Assembly: GCA_050303415.1 (NCBI GenBank)
Contig: JBNLBS010000015.1
Coordinates: 31,057-95,056, forward strand
Origin: JBNLBS01 sp050303415
Lineage (GTDB): Bacteria; Pseudomonadota; Gammaproteobacteria; Methylococcales; Methylomonadaceae
Reading direction: 5' to 3'
Length of the DNA: 64,000 bases
The translations under genes and the position numbers were made by a program. Within the stretch, counting starts at the first letter, position 1; each line of letters opens with the position of its first letter. Shown in pieces: positions 17,824 to 27,387 of this stretch. Under the pieces are notes generated by a model. That model searched no databases. It was not told the origin of the DNA and saw nothing but the letters and a program-made list of their open reading frames with translations.

Positions 17824-17902
17824 TTGGCACTCATTTTGCGCTTTATTTCCGCACACAATTTCGAAGTTTATTAATACACAGCGTTTTTTAAAGGCCGCAT
17901 AA

Positions 17903-20203
17903 ATGAGATATAACCATTTGCTTTTACTCACCACTTTATTCCCAGGCATTAATGCCTGGGCTGATCATGATGGAACCGTCCACCAAGGCGAAGACATGAT
18001 CATCACCTCCAGCCATAAGCTATTCCCCAATACGACGGTAGCTACGCCCAGTTTTAATGTCAGCAAGGAAGATATCGATAAAACCAATCTGACCAGCGCC
18101 GAAGATGCCATTAGAATGGCGCCCAGCGTCCATGTGCGCAGACGTTTTTACGGTGACACCAACGGGGTAACGGCTATTCGCGGTTCCACCAACTTCCAGA
18201 CCAATCACTTCAACATGTATGTCGATGGACTGCCATTGCATAACCCGGTACAAACTAAATGGAACGGTGCTCCGAAATGGAATCTGATCGCACCAAATGC
18301 TATTGATTCAACAACGGTATTTTACGGCCCGTATTCAGCTGAACACCGCGGTGCATTCGGTGGTACATTTGACTTGAAAACCCAATTACCGGATGACTTT
18401 GAAATGCATATGGATGCAACCGGTATTATTCAAGAAGTCCATCGTTTTGGTAAAGAAGAGGTTTTAACCGGGCATAAAGAGTTTATCTCTGCGGGTGACC
18501 GTTTCGGCAAGTGGAGCATCTTTGGTTTTTACAATCATCTGGAAAACGAAGGTCAGGCGCAAAGCTTTGCAGTTACCGACAGTCCGGCAACGGGTACCGG
18601 CGGTACTGCCGTTTACGGCGGACATCACAGTAAAACCATTACCGGTGCTAACCGTATTGTTACCGGCGACTTTGGCATTAATGAAAATATTACCGACTTA
18701 TACGAAGTCAAAGTCGGCTATGATTTCACCGAAGACCTTCGCGGTTTGTTTACTATCGCCCTGGAAGATACCGAACGTAACAGTCAGGCTCGCACCTACC
18801 TTAGGGATACCAACGGCAATAAAGTTTGGGACGGCACGGTTAATCAGGATGGTTTGGAGTTTTCAGCCAACCCTACCAGTTTCGGCTGGCCCAACCTGTC
18901 AGGCAGCGAAAACGAGCGTAAAACCCTGGCTTACGGCTTAAACCTGTCCGGCAAAGTCACCGAGGACTGGAGCATAGACACCACCGCCAGTTTTTTCGAT
19001 GCTTTTAAGGATTCGACCTATGAATCCAAGCGCAGTCAAAACGATCCGCGTTATAAATCTGACAAGTCCGGCCGAATTAAAGATATCGAAGTCTGGTGGG
19101 TGGACTACAGCCTGAAACTGGCGACTCAGAACCTGTTCGGCCGTGACGATTTAGGCTTTATGTCAGGCTATCAATATAATTACTCCTATCTGGATATCAA
19201 TCAGTACAATTCAGGCAATGTTGCCGATGGAACCCGAGACACATTGAGAGATGCCGACGGCGGTTCCACGCAAACGCACAGCGCATTTATGCAGGCCGAT
19301 TGGGACATTATCGACCAAATTAACATTATGGCCGGGTTACGTTTCGACCACTGGTCAACGTTTAGAGGCCATTTAAACGACTGTGCTGGTTGTAATGGCA
19401 GAACCCAAGTCGCCGATCGTGAGCTATCCAGAGTTTCGCCCAAAGCATCGGTGTCGTTTACCCCGGTTGATAACCTGAATTTCCGCTACTCATTCAGTAA
19501 AGCCTACCGTTTCCCGGTGGCGGAAGAGTTGTTCGACAGTTCCAGCAATACCAATGCTGCCAACCTTGCCGACCCGACTTTAAAGCCGGAAAGCGGTTTC
19601 TTTCATGATTTTAAAGTGCAATACGATTTGGATGACGGTTATGTCAGCGCCACATTGTTTTATAACACGATTGAAAATGAAATCATGAACACTCGGACGT
19701 TGCAAAATAACGGTACTATTGCCAACCGAACACGCGGAATCGATGAAACCGAAACTATCGGGGTGGAATTCGTTTATCAACAAAATTACATTATGGGTAC
19801 GCCTTTTGATCTGAACTTAAACGGTACCTGGATCAATAAGGAAATTAAAAAAGACAACAATACTCCGACCAACGAAGGCAACGAATGGGTCCGTATTCCG
19901 CAATGGCGGGCCAACGGTACCGCGACTTATCATGTCACCCCGGACTGGGATGCCATTGCCGCCGTGCAGTACCGCAGCAAACAATTTGGTCAGGATGACA
20001 ACAGCGATAAAAACTGGCATGTCTATGGTGCATCCGACGACTATGTTCTGGTTAATGTGAAAACCGCCTATAAAATGAATGTCGGTCACGGGGTAAAAGC
20101 CAAATTTTCAGTCGGTATCGATAACTTACTGGATGAAAATTACTACGACCACCATCCGTACCCGCAAAGAACTTATTTTGCCAATATCAGCCTGGATATT
20201 TAA
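17903..20203 (+). CDS. TonB-dependent outer-membrane receptor, probably for an iron chelate
   Basis: The 766-residue protein has a signal peptide (about 1-20, ending INAWA). A plug domain follows (about 30-160; SAEDAIRMAPSVHVRRR, AIRGSTNFQTNHFNMYVDGLPL, VFYGPYSAEHRGAFGGTFDLKT), then a 22-strand-type beta barrel. The barrel carries the usual C-terminal repeat region (FRYSFSKAYRFPVAEELF, SVGIDNLLDENYYDHHPYPQRTYFANISLDI) ending in an aromatic-rich last strand. A perfect Fur box in front and a PepSY membrane protein behind indicate ferric-siderophore import. The exact ligand cannot be read from sequence; a copper-chelate receptor is less likely given Fur control. Confidence 0.92.
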   Translation: MRYNHLLLLTTLFPGINAWADHDGTVHQGEDMIITSSHKLFPNTTVATPSFNVSKEDIDKTNLTSAEDAIRMAPSVHVRRRFYGDTNGVTAIRGSTNFQTNHFNMYVDGLPLHNPVQTKWNGAPKWNLIAPNAIDSTTVFYGPYSAEHRGAFGGTFDLKTQLPDDFEMHMDATGIIQEVHRFGKEEVLTGHKEFISAGDRFGKWSIFGFYNHLENEGQAQSFAVTDSPATGTGGTAVYGGHHSKTITGANRIVTGDFGINENITDLYEVKVGYDFTEDLRGLFTIALEDTERNSQARTYLRDTNGNKVWDGTVNQDGLEFSANPTSFGWPNLSGSENERKTLAYGLNLSGKVTEDWSIDTTASFFDAFKDSTYESKRSQNDPRYKSDKSGRIKDIEVWWVDYSLKLATQNLFGRDDLGFMSGYQYNYSYLDINQYNSGNVADGTRDTLRDADGGSTQTHSAFMQADWDIIDQINIMAGLRFDHWSTFRGHLNDCAGCNGRTQVADRELSRVSPKASVSFTPVDNLNFRYSFSKAYRFPVAEELFDSSSNTNAANLADPTLKPESGFFHDFKVQYDLDDGYVSATLFYNTIENEIMNTRTLQNNGTIANRTRGIDETETIGVEFVYQQNYIMGTPFDLNLNGTWINKEIKKDNNTPTNEGNEWVRIPQWRANGTATYHVTPDWDAIAAVQYRSKQFGQDDNSDKNWHVYGASDDYVLVNVKTAYKMNVGHGVKAKFSVGIDNLLDENYYDHHPYPQRTYFANISLDI

Positions 20204-20215
20204 GCGGCTGAACCG

Positions 20216-20240
20216 GTCCGGCTATATTCTATAGTCGGAC
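20216..20240 (+). terminator. Hairpin between receptor and PepSY genes, partial terminator or mRNA stabiliser
   Basis: gtccggctata (20216-20226) pairs with tatagtcggac (20230-20240) over 11 bp with one G-T wobble and a three-base loop. The T content after it is broken (attttctattttt), so it may be an attenuator rather than a full stop. Confidence 0.55.
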
Positions 20241-20276
20241 ATTTTCTATTTTTGATCTTTTTTCTGAGTAATTTAT

Positions 20277-21593
20277 ATGAACAAGGCTCAACCAACATTG
20301 GATGACACCCCGATCAAACCGGTCAACTGGAGCTTATATCGAACCGTCTGGCGCTGGCATTTTTACTGCGGCCTTATTTTCCTGCCGTTCATTATGATTT
20401 TATGTATTACCGGCGGTATCTATCTATTTCAGGATGAATACGAAGCGATAGCCTATCGTGAACTCATGGAAGTTGAAGCCGGGCAAAATAAACTGACCGA
20501 TAGCCAGTTGCTGACAATTGTCAAAAATCAATATCCCGGCCATATGGTCATGCTCTACAAAACTCCGGCTGACACATCGCATAGTGTGGAAATGTTGATT
20601 GCACCGATGCCGATGAACGGGCAAAAAATCAGCGTGTTTATCGATCCGTATACCGGCAAAATTTTAGGTGATATGAATAATAACACCCGGTTAATGGAGT
20701 TAATGAAAGATATACACGGCAATATGTTTGCCGGAAAAGTCGGCACTAAATTTGTCGAAACCGCGGCCTGCTGGACCATTGTGTTAATGATTACCGGTTT
20801 GTTTATGTGGTGGCCCAGACCCAAATTCAGTGTATGGGGTACATTATTGCCACGTTTAAACTCGGGAAAACGCCTATTTTGGCGCGACCTGCACGGCGTT
20901 TCGGCATTTTATTTTTCTTTCTTTATCCTGTTTTTATTAATTACCGGCCTGCCCTGGACCGATGTCTGGGGTGGCAGTTTCGGCCTGTTGCAAAAAAGCA
21001 TCGGTCAAAACGAACCAGCCAGTTTTTTTGCCGGTAATATAAAATCTACTGTCGTCGAAGGCCAAGCCAAATTATCGCTGGACCACGTAATTTCCAGCGC
21101 ACGCAGCAATGGCTTAGATGGCCGGTTAATGATCAAAATCGCCAACAAAAAGGACAGCGTATACAGCGTCATGCGCGACTCGGACGATCCGGCCAAACGT
21201 ATCGTACTGATTATCGACCAATACAGCGGCGAAATTATTCACGATGTACACTGGGAAAACACACCGTTTCTAGCCAGGGCCGTAGCCCTGGGAGTTAAAT
21301 TACATCGAGGAGAATACTTCGGCTTTGCCAACCAGATGCTGGCTCTGGCCACCGCGTTGGTATTGCTTTTTATCTGTATCAGCGCCATCATCATGTGGTG
21401 GCAACGCCGCCCGGCAGGGACTTTAGGGGCACCAAACGCCATACCGGATTATCAACAACCCAAATGGCTAACTTATATGACCGTATTGCTGGCATTGGTC
21501 ATGCCAATGTTGTTGGCTTCGCTACTGCTATTCTTGCTGGCTGACTGGCTGTACAGCAAATTCAGAGCTAAATCACAACCGGTTTATAGTTAG
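20277..21593 (+). CDS. PepSY-associated transmembrane protein, probable siderophore-iron reductase
   Basis: The 438-residue inner-membrane protein has the PepSY_TM layout. The first helix contains WRWHFYCGLIFLPFIMILCITGGIYLFQDEYEA; two PepSY-type periplasmic segments follow (IDPYTGKILGD and IDQYSGEIIHDVHW). Later helices contain conserved histidines: MKDIHGNMF, DLHGVSAFYFSFFILFLLITG and VKLHRGEYFG. Histidines in this pattern bind haem in FoxB-like ferrisiderophore reductases. It follows the Fur-controlled receptor by 73 bp on the same strand, so periplasmic or membrane reduction of imported ferric chelate is the likely role. Confidence 0.88.
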   Translation: MNKAQPTLDDTPIKPVNWSLYRTVWRWHFYCGLIFLPFIMILCITGGIYLFQDEYEAIAYRELMEVEAGQNKLTDSQLLTIVKNQYPGHMVMLYKTPADTSHSVEMLIAPMPMNGQKISVFIDPYTGKILGDMNNNTRLMELMKDIHGNMFAGKVGTKFVETAACWTIVLMITGLFMWWPRPKFSVWGTLLPRLNSGKRLFWRDLHGVSAFYFSFFILFLLITGLPWTDVWGGSFGLLQKSIGQNEPASFFAGNIKSTVVEGQAKLSLDHVISSARSNGLDGRLMIKIANKKDSVYSVMRDSDDPAKRIVLIIDQYSGEIIHDVHWENTPFLARAVALGVKLHRGEYFGFANQMLALATALVLLFICISAIIMWWQRRPAGTLGAPNAIPDYQQPKWLTYMTVLLALVMPMLLASLLLFLLADWLYSKFRAKSQPVYS

Positions 21594-21672
21594 AGAGCAT
21601 TATCGCCCTGGTTGTCGGATCAGTGGTAGAGCATCCCCGATAATTATTAACACTCTGCTCACCCGCTAACGC

Positions 21673-21733
21673 CCCTCCTGTCACCGCTATTCTGCCTCTG
21701 TTAAGTGGTATAGCGGTCGGAGGGTCTTTTTAA
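21673..21733 (+). terminator. Intrinsic terminator of the iron-uptake unit
   Basis: accgctat (21683-21690) pairs with atagcggt (21710-21717), extended by an outer ccctcc/ggaggg pairing (from about 21673 to 21724) with one small asymmetry. The run tctttttaa follows, as expected for a Rho-independent terminator after the PepSY gene. Confidence 0.75.
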
Positions 21734-21783
21734 AAGCCTAACAAGGCGTCGGTCTGCTGTTAAGTCGGATCATACAACTAAAA

Positions 21784-21816
21784 CGTAGCCTGGATGAGCA
21801 AAGCGAAATCCGGGAA
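21784..21816. repeat. REP-like palindrome
   Basis: cctggat and atccggg (starting at 21789) form a 7-bp stem around gagcaaagcgaa. The sequence cgtagcctggat...gaaatccggga is of the dispersed REP type common in gammaproteobacterial intergenic regions. A partial match (ttatcccgaatcc, about 21851) follows. Confidence 0.6.
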
Positions 21817-21951
21817 AACTGCGCGACCAGAGCCAAAACATCACCAGCGGTTATCCCGAATCCTAGAGCTCAATAACACTCTTGCCAAAAAGACAACCCG
21901 CCGGTTGCCACTACAACAACTATTTATCTAAAACCGCTAAATACTAGCGTT

Positions 21952-22024
21952 ATAGGATGTGCCGACGTCAGAGGGCGCATCGGGGTTGAGAGTGATGCGC
22001 CTCATGTTGTTCAGCGCATCCTAT
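21952..22024. repeat. Two-level palindromic repeat (REP/BIME-like)
   Basis: The outer arms ataggatgtgc (from 21952) and gcgcatcctat (22014-22024) pair with one G-T. Inside, gagggcgcatc (21971-21981) pairs with gatgcgcctc (21994-22003) with one bulge. The whole ends 5 bp before the DUF748 stop codon and could also protect or end transcripts from both sides. Confidence 0.6.
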
Positions 22025-22029
22025 GGCAC

Positions 22030-24963
22030 TCATTGAACCGATAAAGCCAAACTCGAAGCCGGTTTTTCAAGCTTATTTTTTTTTACCAGAGTTGTCTGCA
22101 GTAAGAATAATCTATCGATAGCGACTTCTTTGCCGATCAAATAATCGGCTATGGCTTGCGCTCTTTTTTCCGCCAGCTTATGCAAACGATGATCGTCGGG
22201 CGGCAGATCTGAAGCTAACTTTGTTTTTGCTACTTGATAAAAATCGCCGGTTTGCGGTTTCAGCAAACGCGGCTCGCCGAATAACGTACGTTCCGCCAGG
22301 CTTGGATATTTATCAATAAATAAATCAGCCAATAAGCGCCGATATTCTTTATCGGTTAGAGGGAGATTTTTTGCCTGGACTTTATTCCCGGTCTGTTTGG
22401 TCATTCCATCTGCCCGGTTTTGTAATAACAGTGCATCCAATGCTTCTTTCTGTAACCCGGGCCAGTCCAACTGATAAAAAGCAGTCCCCTGAATTTCCAG
22501 GTTCAACCGTGGCCTTCCTTTTAGAGCGATTGCCAACGTATCTAACTTTTCCTGTTCGGACGGACCGAGTTCGGCCTTTCCCACGTCAAAGTCAATATGA
22601 CTGATATCTTCTTCATTGCCGAACACTGAAGCAATCGTACTAAATGGCGACGCAACGGTTTTGGTGACAACGTTGACCAGTGCATCGACGACAATGCCTG
22701 CCAAACTGAATTCAGGGTCGTTCAAACTGCCGGAAACCGGGATATCCAACGTTATTTTCCCATTACCGTCCTCTAACAGCGCGATGGCCAGTTCCAACGG
22801 TAACGATGTGGCGTTAGGATTCGGCACTCTTTCCCCTAACATCAATTGATTAATTAACAGGTTATTTGTCGAGGCTAATCGGTGGTCTTGAACTCTATAA
22901 TTTAAATCCAGCGACATATTGCCTTTTTCAATTTTCCGTCCGGCAAACTCAATCATGTACGGTGACAGCGAAGGCAGCGTGATACCGGTAAAGCCGAGGT
23001 TGATTTGCGCATTCGATAATCCAGGGTTTAGTGTCCCGTAAATTTTAACCGGCGATGTTTGCGCTATTTTCCCGGTCAACTTAATGTCGGCAACAGAGCC
23101 GCTATCGGACGACAGGTTCTTAACCGACCCCGTCAGCTGGCTAATATGTGTCGAAAAAGGTTGAATTAAAGAGTTGTCTTTAAAATCCGATACACCGCCG
23201 ACCATGTCAATCTCGTCTATGCGGTATTCGATTTGTTTTTTTGCATCTTGTTGCCTGCTAACCTGTTCCTTAGCATTCGCCTGTGACTTAATTAAAATAT
23301 CGTTGATATTGATCGATTTATCTTTACCGATTGCCACCCGGCTATAAGGTTCTTCAAGCCTGACTTTATCAATCTGATAACGGCCACCACTAAAGTCCAA
23401 ATTCATACCGCTTAATTCAAGAGATTTCCAGTTAATAAAATCCTCATCACGATGTCTTGTAGATAGGTCGGTGATTTTTCCGCCTCCCATTAGATGCATA
23501 GCGAGAGAGCTGTCATCCTCGGTTTCGATAACAAATTGGCCGTTCATAGCGACCGCCCCGGACATCACATCCAGTTTTGCCACCTGCGCGACATACGGCT
23601 GAAAGTCTTTGATTGCAATATCTTTCGCGTCTACCTGTAAGTTACATACCAGCGGATCGACAGCAACATTCCCGTTAACTGCCAACACCCCGGTTTTATT
23701 AACCCCCATATTCAAATTTACGGCTAGGTTTTCACCGGCTATATTCGTTAAATTTGTCACAAGTAGATCCATTGGCTTTAAGCCGAGATGAAATGCTTGA
23801 GTTGATCGGTAATCATCAAAATCCATAGCCAAGCGATTAAACGCCAACCGGTTGACCCTGACCTGCCATGTTGATTCTTTATCATCATCGGCTTCGGAAC
23901 TGTTTGTTGCATCCTTGTCCCCTGCCGTCAACAAGGATTGATAATTAGCGCTCCCGTCCCGATTAATCCAGCTTTTAAGCCCGGCGTCCGATGCAGTGAG
24001 TTTTTCAATAATGACCGATTTTTTCAATAAATCGAAGGAAATGCCTGAGGCTGATAAATTAGGTAGGGTCGCAATGTTATTTAGGCTGTCTTTTTCCGCA
24101 AGTTTTAGGTTCAACAATTCTAAACTCGCATTTTCGACTATCAATTGCTTGCCGGCAGGATTTTCGAAAAAATTGTATTCCGCGCTGATTTCCTCGGTTC
24201 CTTCCGTTACGACAAAATTAACACTGTCTTGTAAAAACAGTTGCCAAACTTTTGGCAGATTAACCTTATTAAGCGCAATATGCCCTTGTGACGCTAACGG
24301 GTTAAAAGCTATATTACCTTTCCATTCCAATGTTCCGCCGGAAGACAAAAACAAGGAAAGACCCAGTTGCGAATTCTGGTTAATTTGGGTCGAAAAATTC
24401 TCCAGCTGTAGGTTGATTGGGTAAATACGCTCAGTCTGTAAACCTTCGCCCAAAGCATCTTCCCAATCCACCATTCCCTGCGAAAAAGTGATTCGATCAA
24501 CTTTAAGCGGAAAGATAGCTTTGTTTGCCGAGTCGTTATGATTTTCCGCCTTGTCACCGGAAAATAAAAGCGACACATTAAATGTGCCTTGCTTATTACG
24601 GCTAACCAATAGATAGGGTTTGTCCAAAAAAACCTGATCCAGAACCACCGAAAAATTGAATAGTGACCGTATCAAAGCCAGATCCAAGCGTAACTGTTCG
24701 AATCCGATCACCGGCTTTGCATCAGCTCCCATTATTTCCAGGCCTTGCAAATGCATTTCCATAAAAAACGGATTAAACTCTATTTCGCTGATCCGAACAT
24801 CGCGGCCCAGTTCTTGTTGTACAAGCTTTGGCAAACGGTCGAGCAAAACACCGGGCAGTACAAAAAATCCTAACGCCGCATACAGTACAAGGCAGCCGAC
24901 AAAATATAGACTCAATCTTTTTGTTTTTACTGAACTTGTTAAGAAGCTCATATTAATGTCCAT
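22030..24963 (-). CDS. DUF748 / AsmA-like envelope protein
   Basis: The 977-residue protein has one N-terminal transmembrane helix (LYFVGCLVLYAALGFFVLPGVLL). A very long beta-rich periplasmic region follows, with the family opening LVQQELGRDVRISEIEFNPFFMEMHLQGLEI. It also shows DUF748-type segments DIPVSGSLNDPEFSLAGIVVDALVNVVTKTVASPFSTIAS and an OmpA-like end (DVGKAELGPSEQEKLDTLAIALKGRPRLNLEIQG). AsmA-like proteins bridge the inner membrane and periplasm and are linked to phospholipid transport and outer-membrane homeostasis. Two possible starts, ATG 24963 and ATG 24951, lack strong ribosome sites. It is monocistronic by spacing. Confidence 0.88.
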   Translation of the reverse strand: MDINMSFLTSSVKTKRLSLYFVGCLVLYAALGFFVLPGVLLDRLPKLVQQELGRDVRISEIEFNPFFMEMHLQGLEIMGADAKPVIGFEQLRLDLALIRSLFNFSVVLDQVFLDKPYLLVSRNKQGTFNVSLLFSGDKAENHNDSANKAIFPLKVDRITFSQGMVDWEDALGEGLQTERIYPINLQLENFSTQINQNSQLGLSLFLSSGGTLEWKGNIAFNPLASQGHIALNKVNLPKVWQLFLQDSVNFVVTEGTEEISAEYNFFENPAGKQLIVENASLELLNLKLAEKDSLNNIATLPNLSASGISFDLLKKSVIIEKLTASDAGLKSWINRDGSANYQSLLTAGDKDATNSSEADDDKESTWQVRVNRLAFNRLAMDFDDYRSTQAFHLGLKPMDLLVTNLTNIAGENLAVNLNMGVNKTGVLAVNGNVAVDPLVCNLQVDAKDIAIKDFQPYVAQVAKLDVMSGAVAMNGQFVIETEDDSSLAMHLMGGGKITDLSTRHRDEDFINWKSLELSGMNLDFSGGRYQIDKVRLEEPYSRVAIGKDKSININDILIKSQANAKEQVSRQQDAKKQIEYRIDEIDMVGGVSDFKDNSLIQPFSTHISQLTGSVKNLSSDSGSVADIKLTGKIAQTSPVKIYGTLNPGLSNAQINLGFTGITLPSLSPYMIEFAGRKIEKGNMSLDLNYRVQDHRLASTNNLLINQLMLGERVPNPNATSLPLELAIALLEDGNGKITLDIPVSGSLNDPEFSLAGIVVDALVNVVTKTVASPFSTIASVFGNEEDISHIDFDVGKAELGPSEQEKLDTLAIALKGRPRLNLEIQGTAFYQLDWPGLQKEALDALLLQNRADGMTKQTGNKVQAKNLPLTDKEYRRLLADLFIDKYPSLAERTLFGEPRLLKPQTGDFYQVAKTKLASDLPPDDHRLHKLAEKRAQAIADYLIGKEVAIDRLFLLQTTLVKKNKLEKPASSLALSVQ

Positions 24964-25154
24964 TTTGTCGACTCATCTTTGGCTATTCACATCAGCCGTA
25001 TTACCCATTCAAGTGCCAAACGTGCACACAACTTAATTGACTACTGTTTAAACCGATACAGATCAAAAACGCCTTTTCCAGGCAATAGTCTACATTTCTA
25101 TTGTATTCTGGGTATCCGATAACCACTGATCGTTACTAAAGCATAGACCTGTTA

Positions 25155-26504
25155 TCAACGAATCACTAAATAAAAATATCTGCCGTTGCGGTTTATATGT
25201 AACAGCAACTCATTATCGGATCGTGTTAATGCTTTATTTAAACTATTCATATCATAAACCCGCATACGATTGGCACCAATGATCACATCACCGGCAACTA
25301 TTCCACTGTAAGCGGCAATAGATCGCGGCTCAACACCTGTCACCAGGACACCTTCACCTTTAGGGTTGTTTTCCAGCAGCACCCCCTTCAATAATTTATG
25401 CCTTGCTGCAAGAGTAGCTGTTTTAAGCTTCTCCACTTTTACAGAAAAGTCCAGTATATTGCCATCACGGATTACCCCCAAACTTAAACTGTCGCCTACC
25501 TGATGCATTGCAACCAGACTACGCAGTTTTCCGGTCGAATTGCTCTTCTGCCCATCAACGCTGACTATCACATCCCCCGGCTTTAAACCGGCCCGTTCGG
25601 AAGGAGAGTTGCTGACCACCCCGGTCACTAAAACACCATACTGATCGGGTTTCAAATTAAAGGCCCGACGTAATTCGGCTGTTATATCCTGAATATTAAC
25701 GCCGATCATACCTCGGCGGACTTCACCATGATCCAGAATCTGCTGCATACTGGCGGTTACCATATTCACCGGAATGGCGAACCCTATACCGACATTACCC
25801 CCTGATGGAGCTAAAATTGCCGTATTGATACCGATTAATTCACCGTGCAAATTGACCAGTGCTCCGCCGGAGTTGCCAGGGTTAATCGAGGCATCGGTCT
25901 GGATAAAATTTTCATAACCTTCTATGCCCAGCCCGGATCGTCCAAGCGCACTTACTACGCCGGTAGTAACCGTTTGTCCCAAACCAAACGGATTTCCTAT
26001 GGCAACCACAAAATCACCGACTTCAAGGAGTTTGGAATCACCCAGTTTTACATCAACTAAATCGGACGCCTTGATCTTTAAAACAGCCACATCCAACTCA
26101 CGATCCTCACCGAGAACCTCCGCCTTAAAATCCCGGCCATCGATCAACGAAACATGAACCTCATCGGCATTATTGATCACATGGAAATTGGTCAATACAA
26201 TACCGTTCTGTTTATCGACAATCACACCGGAACCGGCACTGTGCTGCCTCTTTTTAGGCATTTGCCTGGGCTGTTCGGGAATCTGAAAAAAATGCCGGAA
26301 AAAAGGGTCGTTTAACAGCGGATTATATTCGGCCTGACTGGAGAACGTGGAAATATTGACCACGGCAGGGTTAACCTTCTTAAGCATAGAGGAAATGGAT
26401 GGCACCTGCCGACCATCGCTGTCGTAGACCGGCAGCACTGCCTGCGCCGAAAAAGAAGCGCCTAACAAAATGGATATCACAAAGACTCGTAACGACGGCA
26501 ACAT
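25155..26504 (-). CDS. degQ: Periplasmic Do-type serine protease (DegP/DegQ family)
   Basis: The protein is about 449 residues: signal peptide (1-22, ends FSAQA), trypsin-like domain with triad H108 (LTNFHVINN), D138 (DRELDVAVL) and S212 (NPGNSGGAL), and two PDZ domains (about 260-350 and 365-449). DegP/DegQ proteases degrade and refold misfolded periplasmic proteins as oligomers. DegQ-like is favoured by the short insertion before the catalytic domain, but degP or mucD would be equally defensible names. The ATG at 26504 has GAGGTGA nine bases upstream; an upstream TTG at 26522 is not supported. The hsp20 gene 62 bp upstream suggests a shared stress unit. Confidence 0.92.
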   Translation of the reverse strand: MLPSLRVFVISILLGASFSAQAVLPVYDSDGRQVPSISSMLKKVNPAVVNISTFSSQAEYNPLLNDPFFRHFFQIPEQPRQMPKKRQHSAGSGVIVDKQNGIVLTNFHVINNADEVHVSLIDGRDFKAEVLGEDRELDVAVLKIKASDLVDVKLGDSKLLEVGDFVVAIGNPFGLGQTVTTGVVSALGRSGLGIEGYENFIQTDASINPGNSGGALVNLHGELIGINTAILAPSGGNVGIGFAIPVNMVTASMQQILDHGEVRRGMIGVNIQDITAELRRAFNLKPDQYGVLVTGVVSNSPSERAGLKPGDVIVSVDGQKSNSTGKLRSLVAMHQVGDSLSLGVIRDGNILDFSVKVEKLKTATLAARHKLLKGVLLENNPKGEGVLVTGVEPRSIAAYSGIVAGDVIIGANRMRVYDMNSLNKALTRSDNELLLHINRNGRYFYLVIR

Positions 26505-26534
26505 AATAATCACCTCAGACAAAGTTAATTAACA

Positions 26535-26555
26535 GGGGCGAAATATTTTCGCCCC
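26535..26555 (-). terminator. Hairpin between hsp20 and the Do-type protease
   Basis: A perfect 9-bp GC-rich stem, ggggcgaaa (26535-26543) with tttcgcccc (26547-26555), closes a three-base loop between the two genes. The T run on the leftward strand is poor, so it may be an attenuator or processing/stability hairpin rather than a full terminator. Confidence 0.6.
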
Positions 26556-26566
26556 TTAATTTAAAA

Positions 26567-27148
26567 TCAAGACTTTTCAATTTTGATCGATTTGCTTTGA
26601 CTATCGATCAATTTTTCATTTCTAGGTACCCGTATGGTCAATAAACCATTTTTCATACTGGCTGTTATTTTTTCGCTGTCGGCATCATCGGGCAGTGCCA
26701 GTACCCGCTGAAAAGACCCGTAACGCCGCTCGATTCGGTAAAAATCTTTATCTTTATTTTCGGTTTCTTCCTGTTTATTGCCTTTTATCGTTAAACGCCG
26801 ATCAGTCAGATTGATATCCAGATCCTGTTCACCCAAACCGGCCGCTTCCAAAGTGATCATATATTCCTTATCGTCGCTGGAAATATTCAAATCGGGACTA
26901 AAGGACGGCAATTGATTAAAGCGGGTATTAAAATCGGTAAACCAATCACGGCTTAAGGATGGAAAGCCGAAGTTTTTAAACGCATCATTAAATAAGCGGT
27001 CTATTTCGTAATGCAGCTGGTTTAACGAATTTTGAGAAGAACTTAGCTTGCCGTATTCCTCCCGACGAACGGGAATCGTATTTTCACGGTCGGTTGAACT
27101 GTCTTCATGTTTAAACCAGTTCCAGGGATTCAATTTTTCTAAATTCAT
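26567..27148 (-). CDS. Small heat-shock protein, Hsp20 / alpha-crystallin family
   Basis: The 193-residue protein has an N-terminal region of about 85 residues with RLFNDAFKNFGFPSLSRDWF. The alpha-crystallin domain follows (about 88-180): SPDLNISSDDKEYMITLEAAGLGEQDLDINLTDRRLTIKGNK, then RIERRYGSFQRVLALPDDAD, GLLTIRVPR. A short tail with KSIKIEKS includes an I-x-I-like motif used for oligomer assembly. It holds unfolding proteins as an ATP-independent chaperone. A good ribosome site (AGGAGA) precedes the ATG. A sigma32-like -35 lies upstream and the protease gene follows, fitting heat or envelope stress control. Confidence 0.95.
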   Translation of the reverse strand: MNLEKLNPWNWFKHEDSSTDRENTIPVRREEYGKLSSSQNSLNQLHYEIDRLFNDAFKNFGFPSLSRDWFTDFNTRFNQLPSFSPDLNISSDDKEYMITLEAAGLGEQDLDINLTDRRLTIKGNKQEETENKDKDFYRIERRYGSFQRVLALPDDADSEKITASMKNGLLTIRVPRNEKLIDSQSKSIKIEKS

Positions 27149-27249
27149 AGTTAATCTCCTAAAAAATAAAACGAATCATTTAGACTGAATCAATCTATTA
27201 ACACATAGATAAAACCTTTATAAATCAATGCTGCATACTCTTATTTTCG

Positions 27250-27278
27250 ATATAAGAATCACCTCTGTAAATTTCAAG
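27250..27278 (-). promoter_or_regulatory. Sigma32-like promoter of hsp20
   Basis: On the minus strand a perfect CTTGAAA (27272-27278) is followed after 15 bp by CTTATAT (27250-27256). The first is the heat-shock -35; the second only weakly resembles the CCCCATNT -10. It lies about 100 bp before the hsp20 start. Confidence 0.45.
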
Positions 27279-27387
27279 GTCTGATTTTTTTAAAAACTAC
27301 CGCACAATATATTCAAATTAATAAAGCAACTATGCCGGCCCTGAAAAAATATCCTCGATGGCTCAAACAGGTTTATTATTCATACCA

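Noticed and set aside
18495..18941. 148-codon frame within the TonB receptor gene
   Set aside because: It is in the +3 frame of a conserved barrel region; its product has no protein-like features.
21601..21670. tRNA-like segment (agtggtagagca resembles a D arm)
   Set aside because: No anticodon stem, no GTTCRA T-loop and no acceptor pairing can be formed around it.
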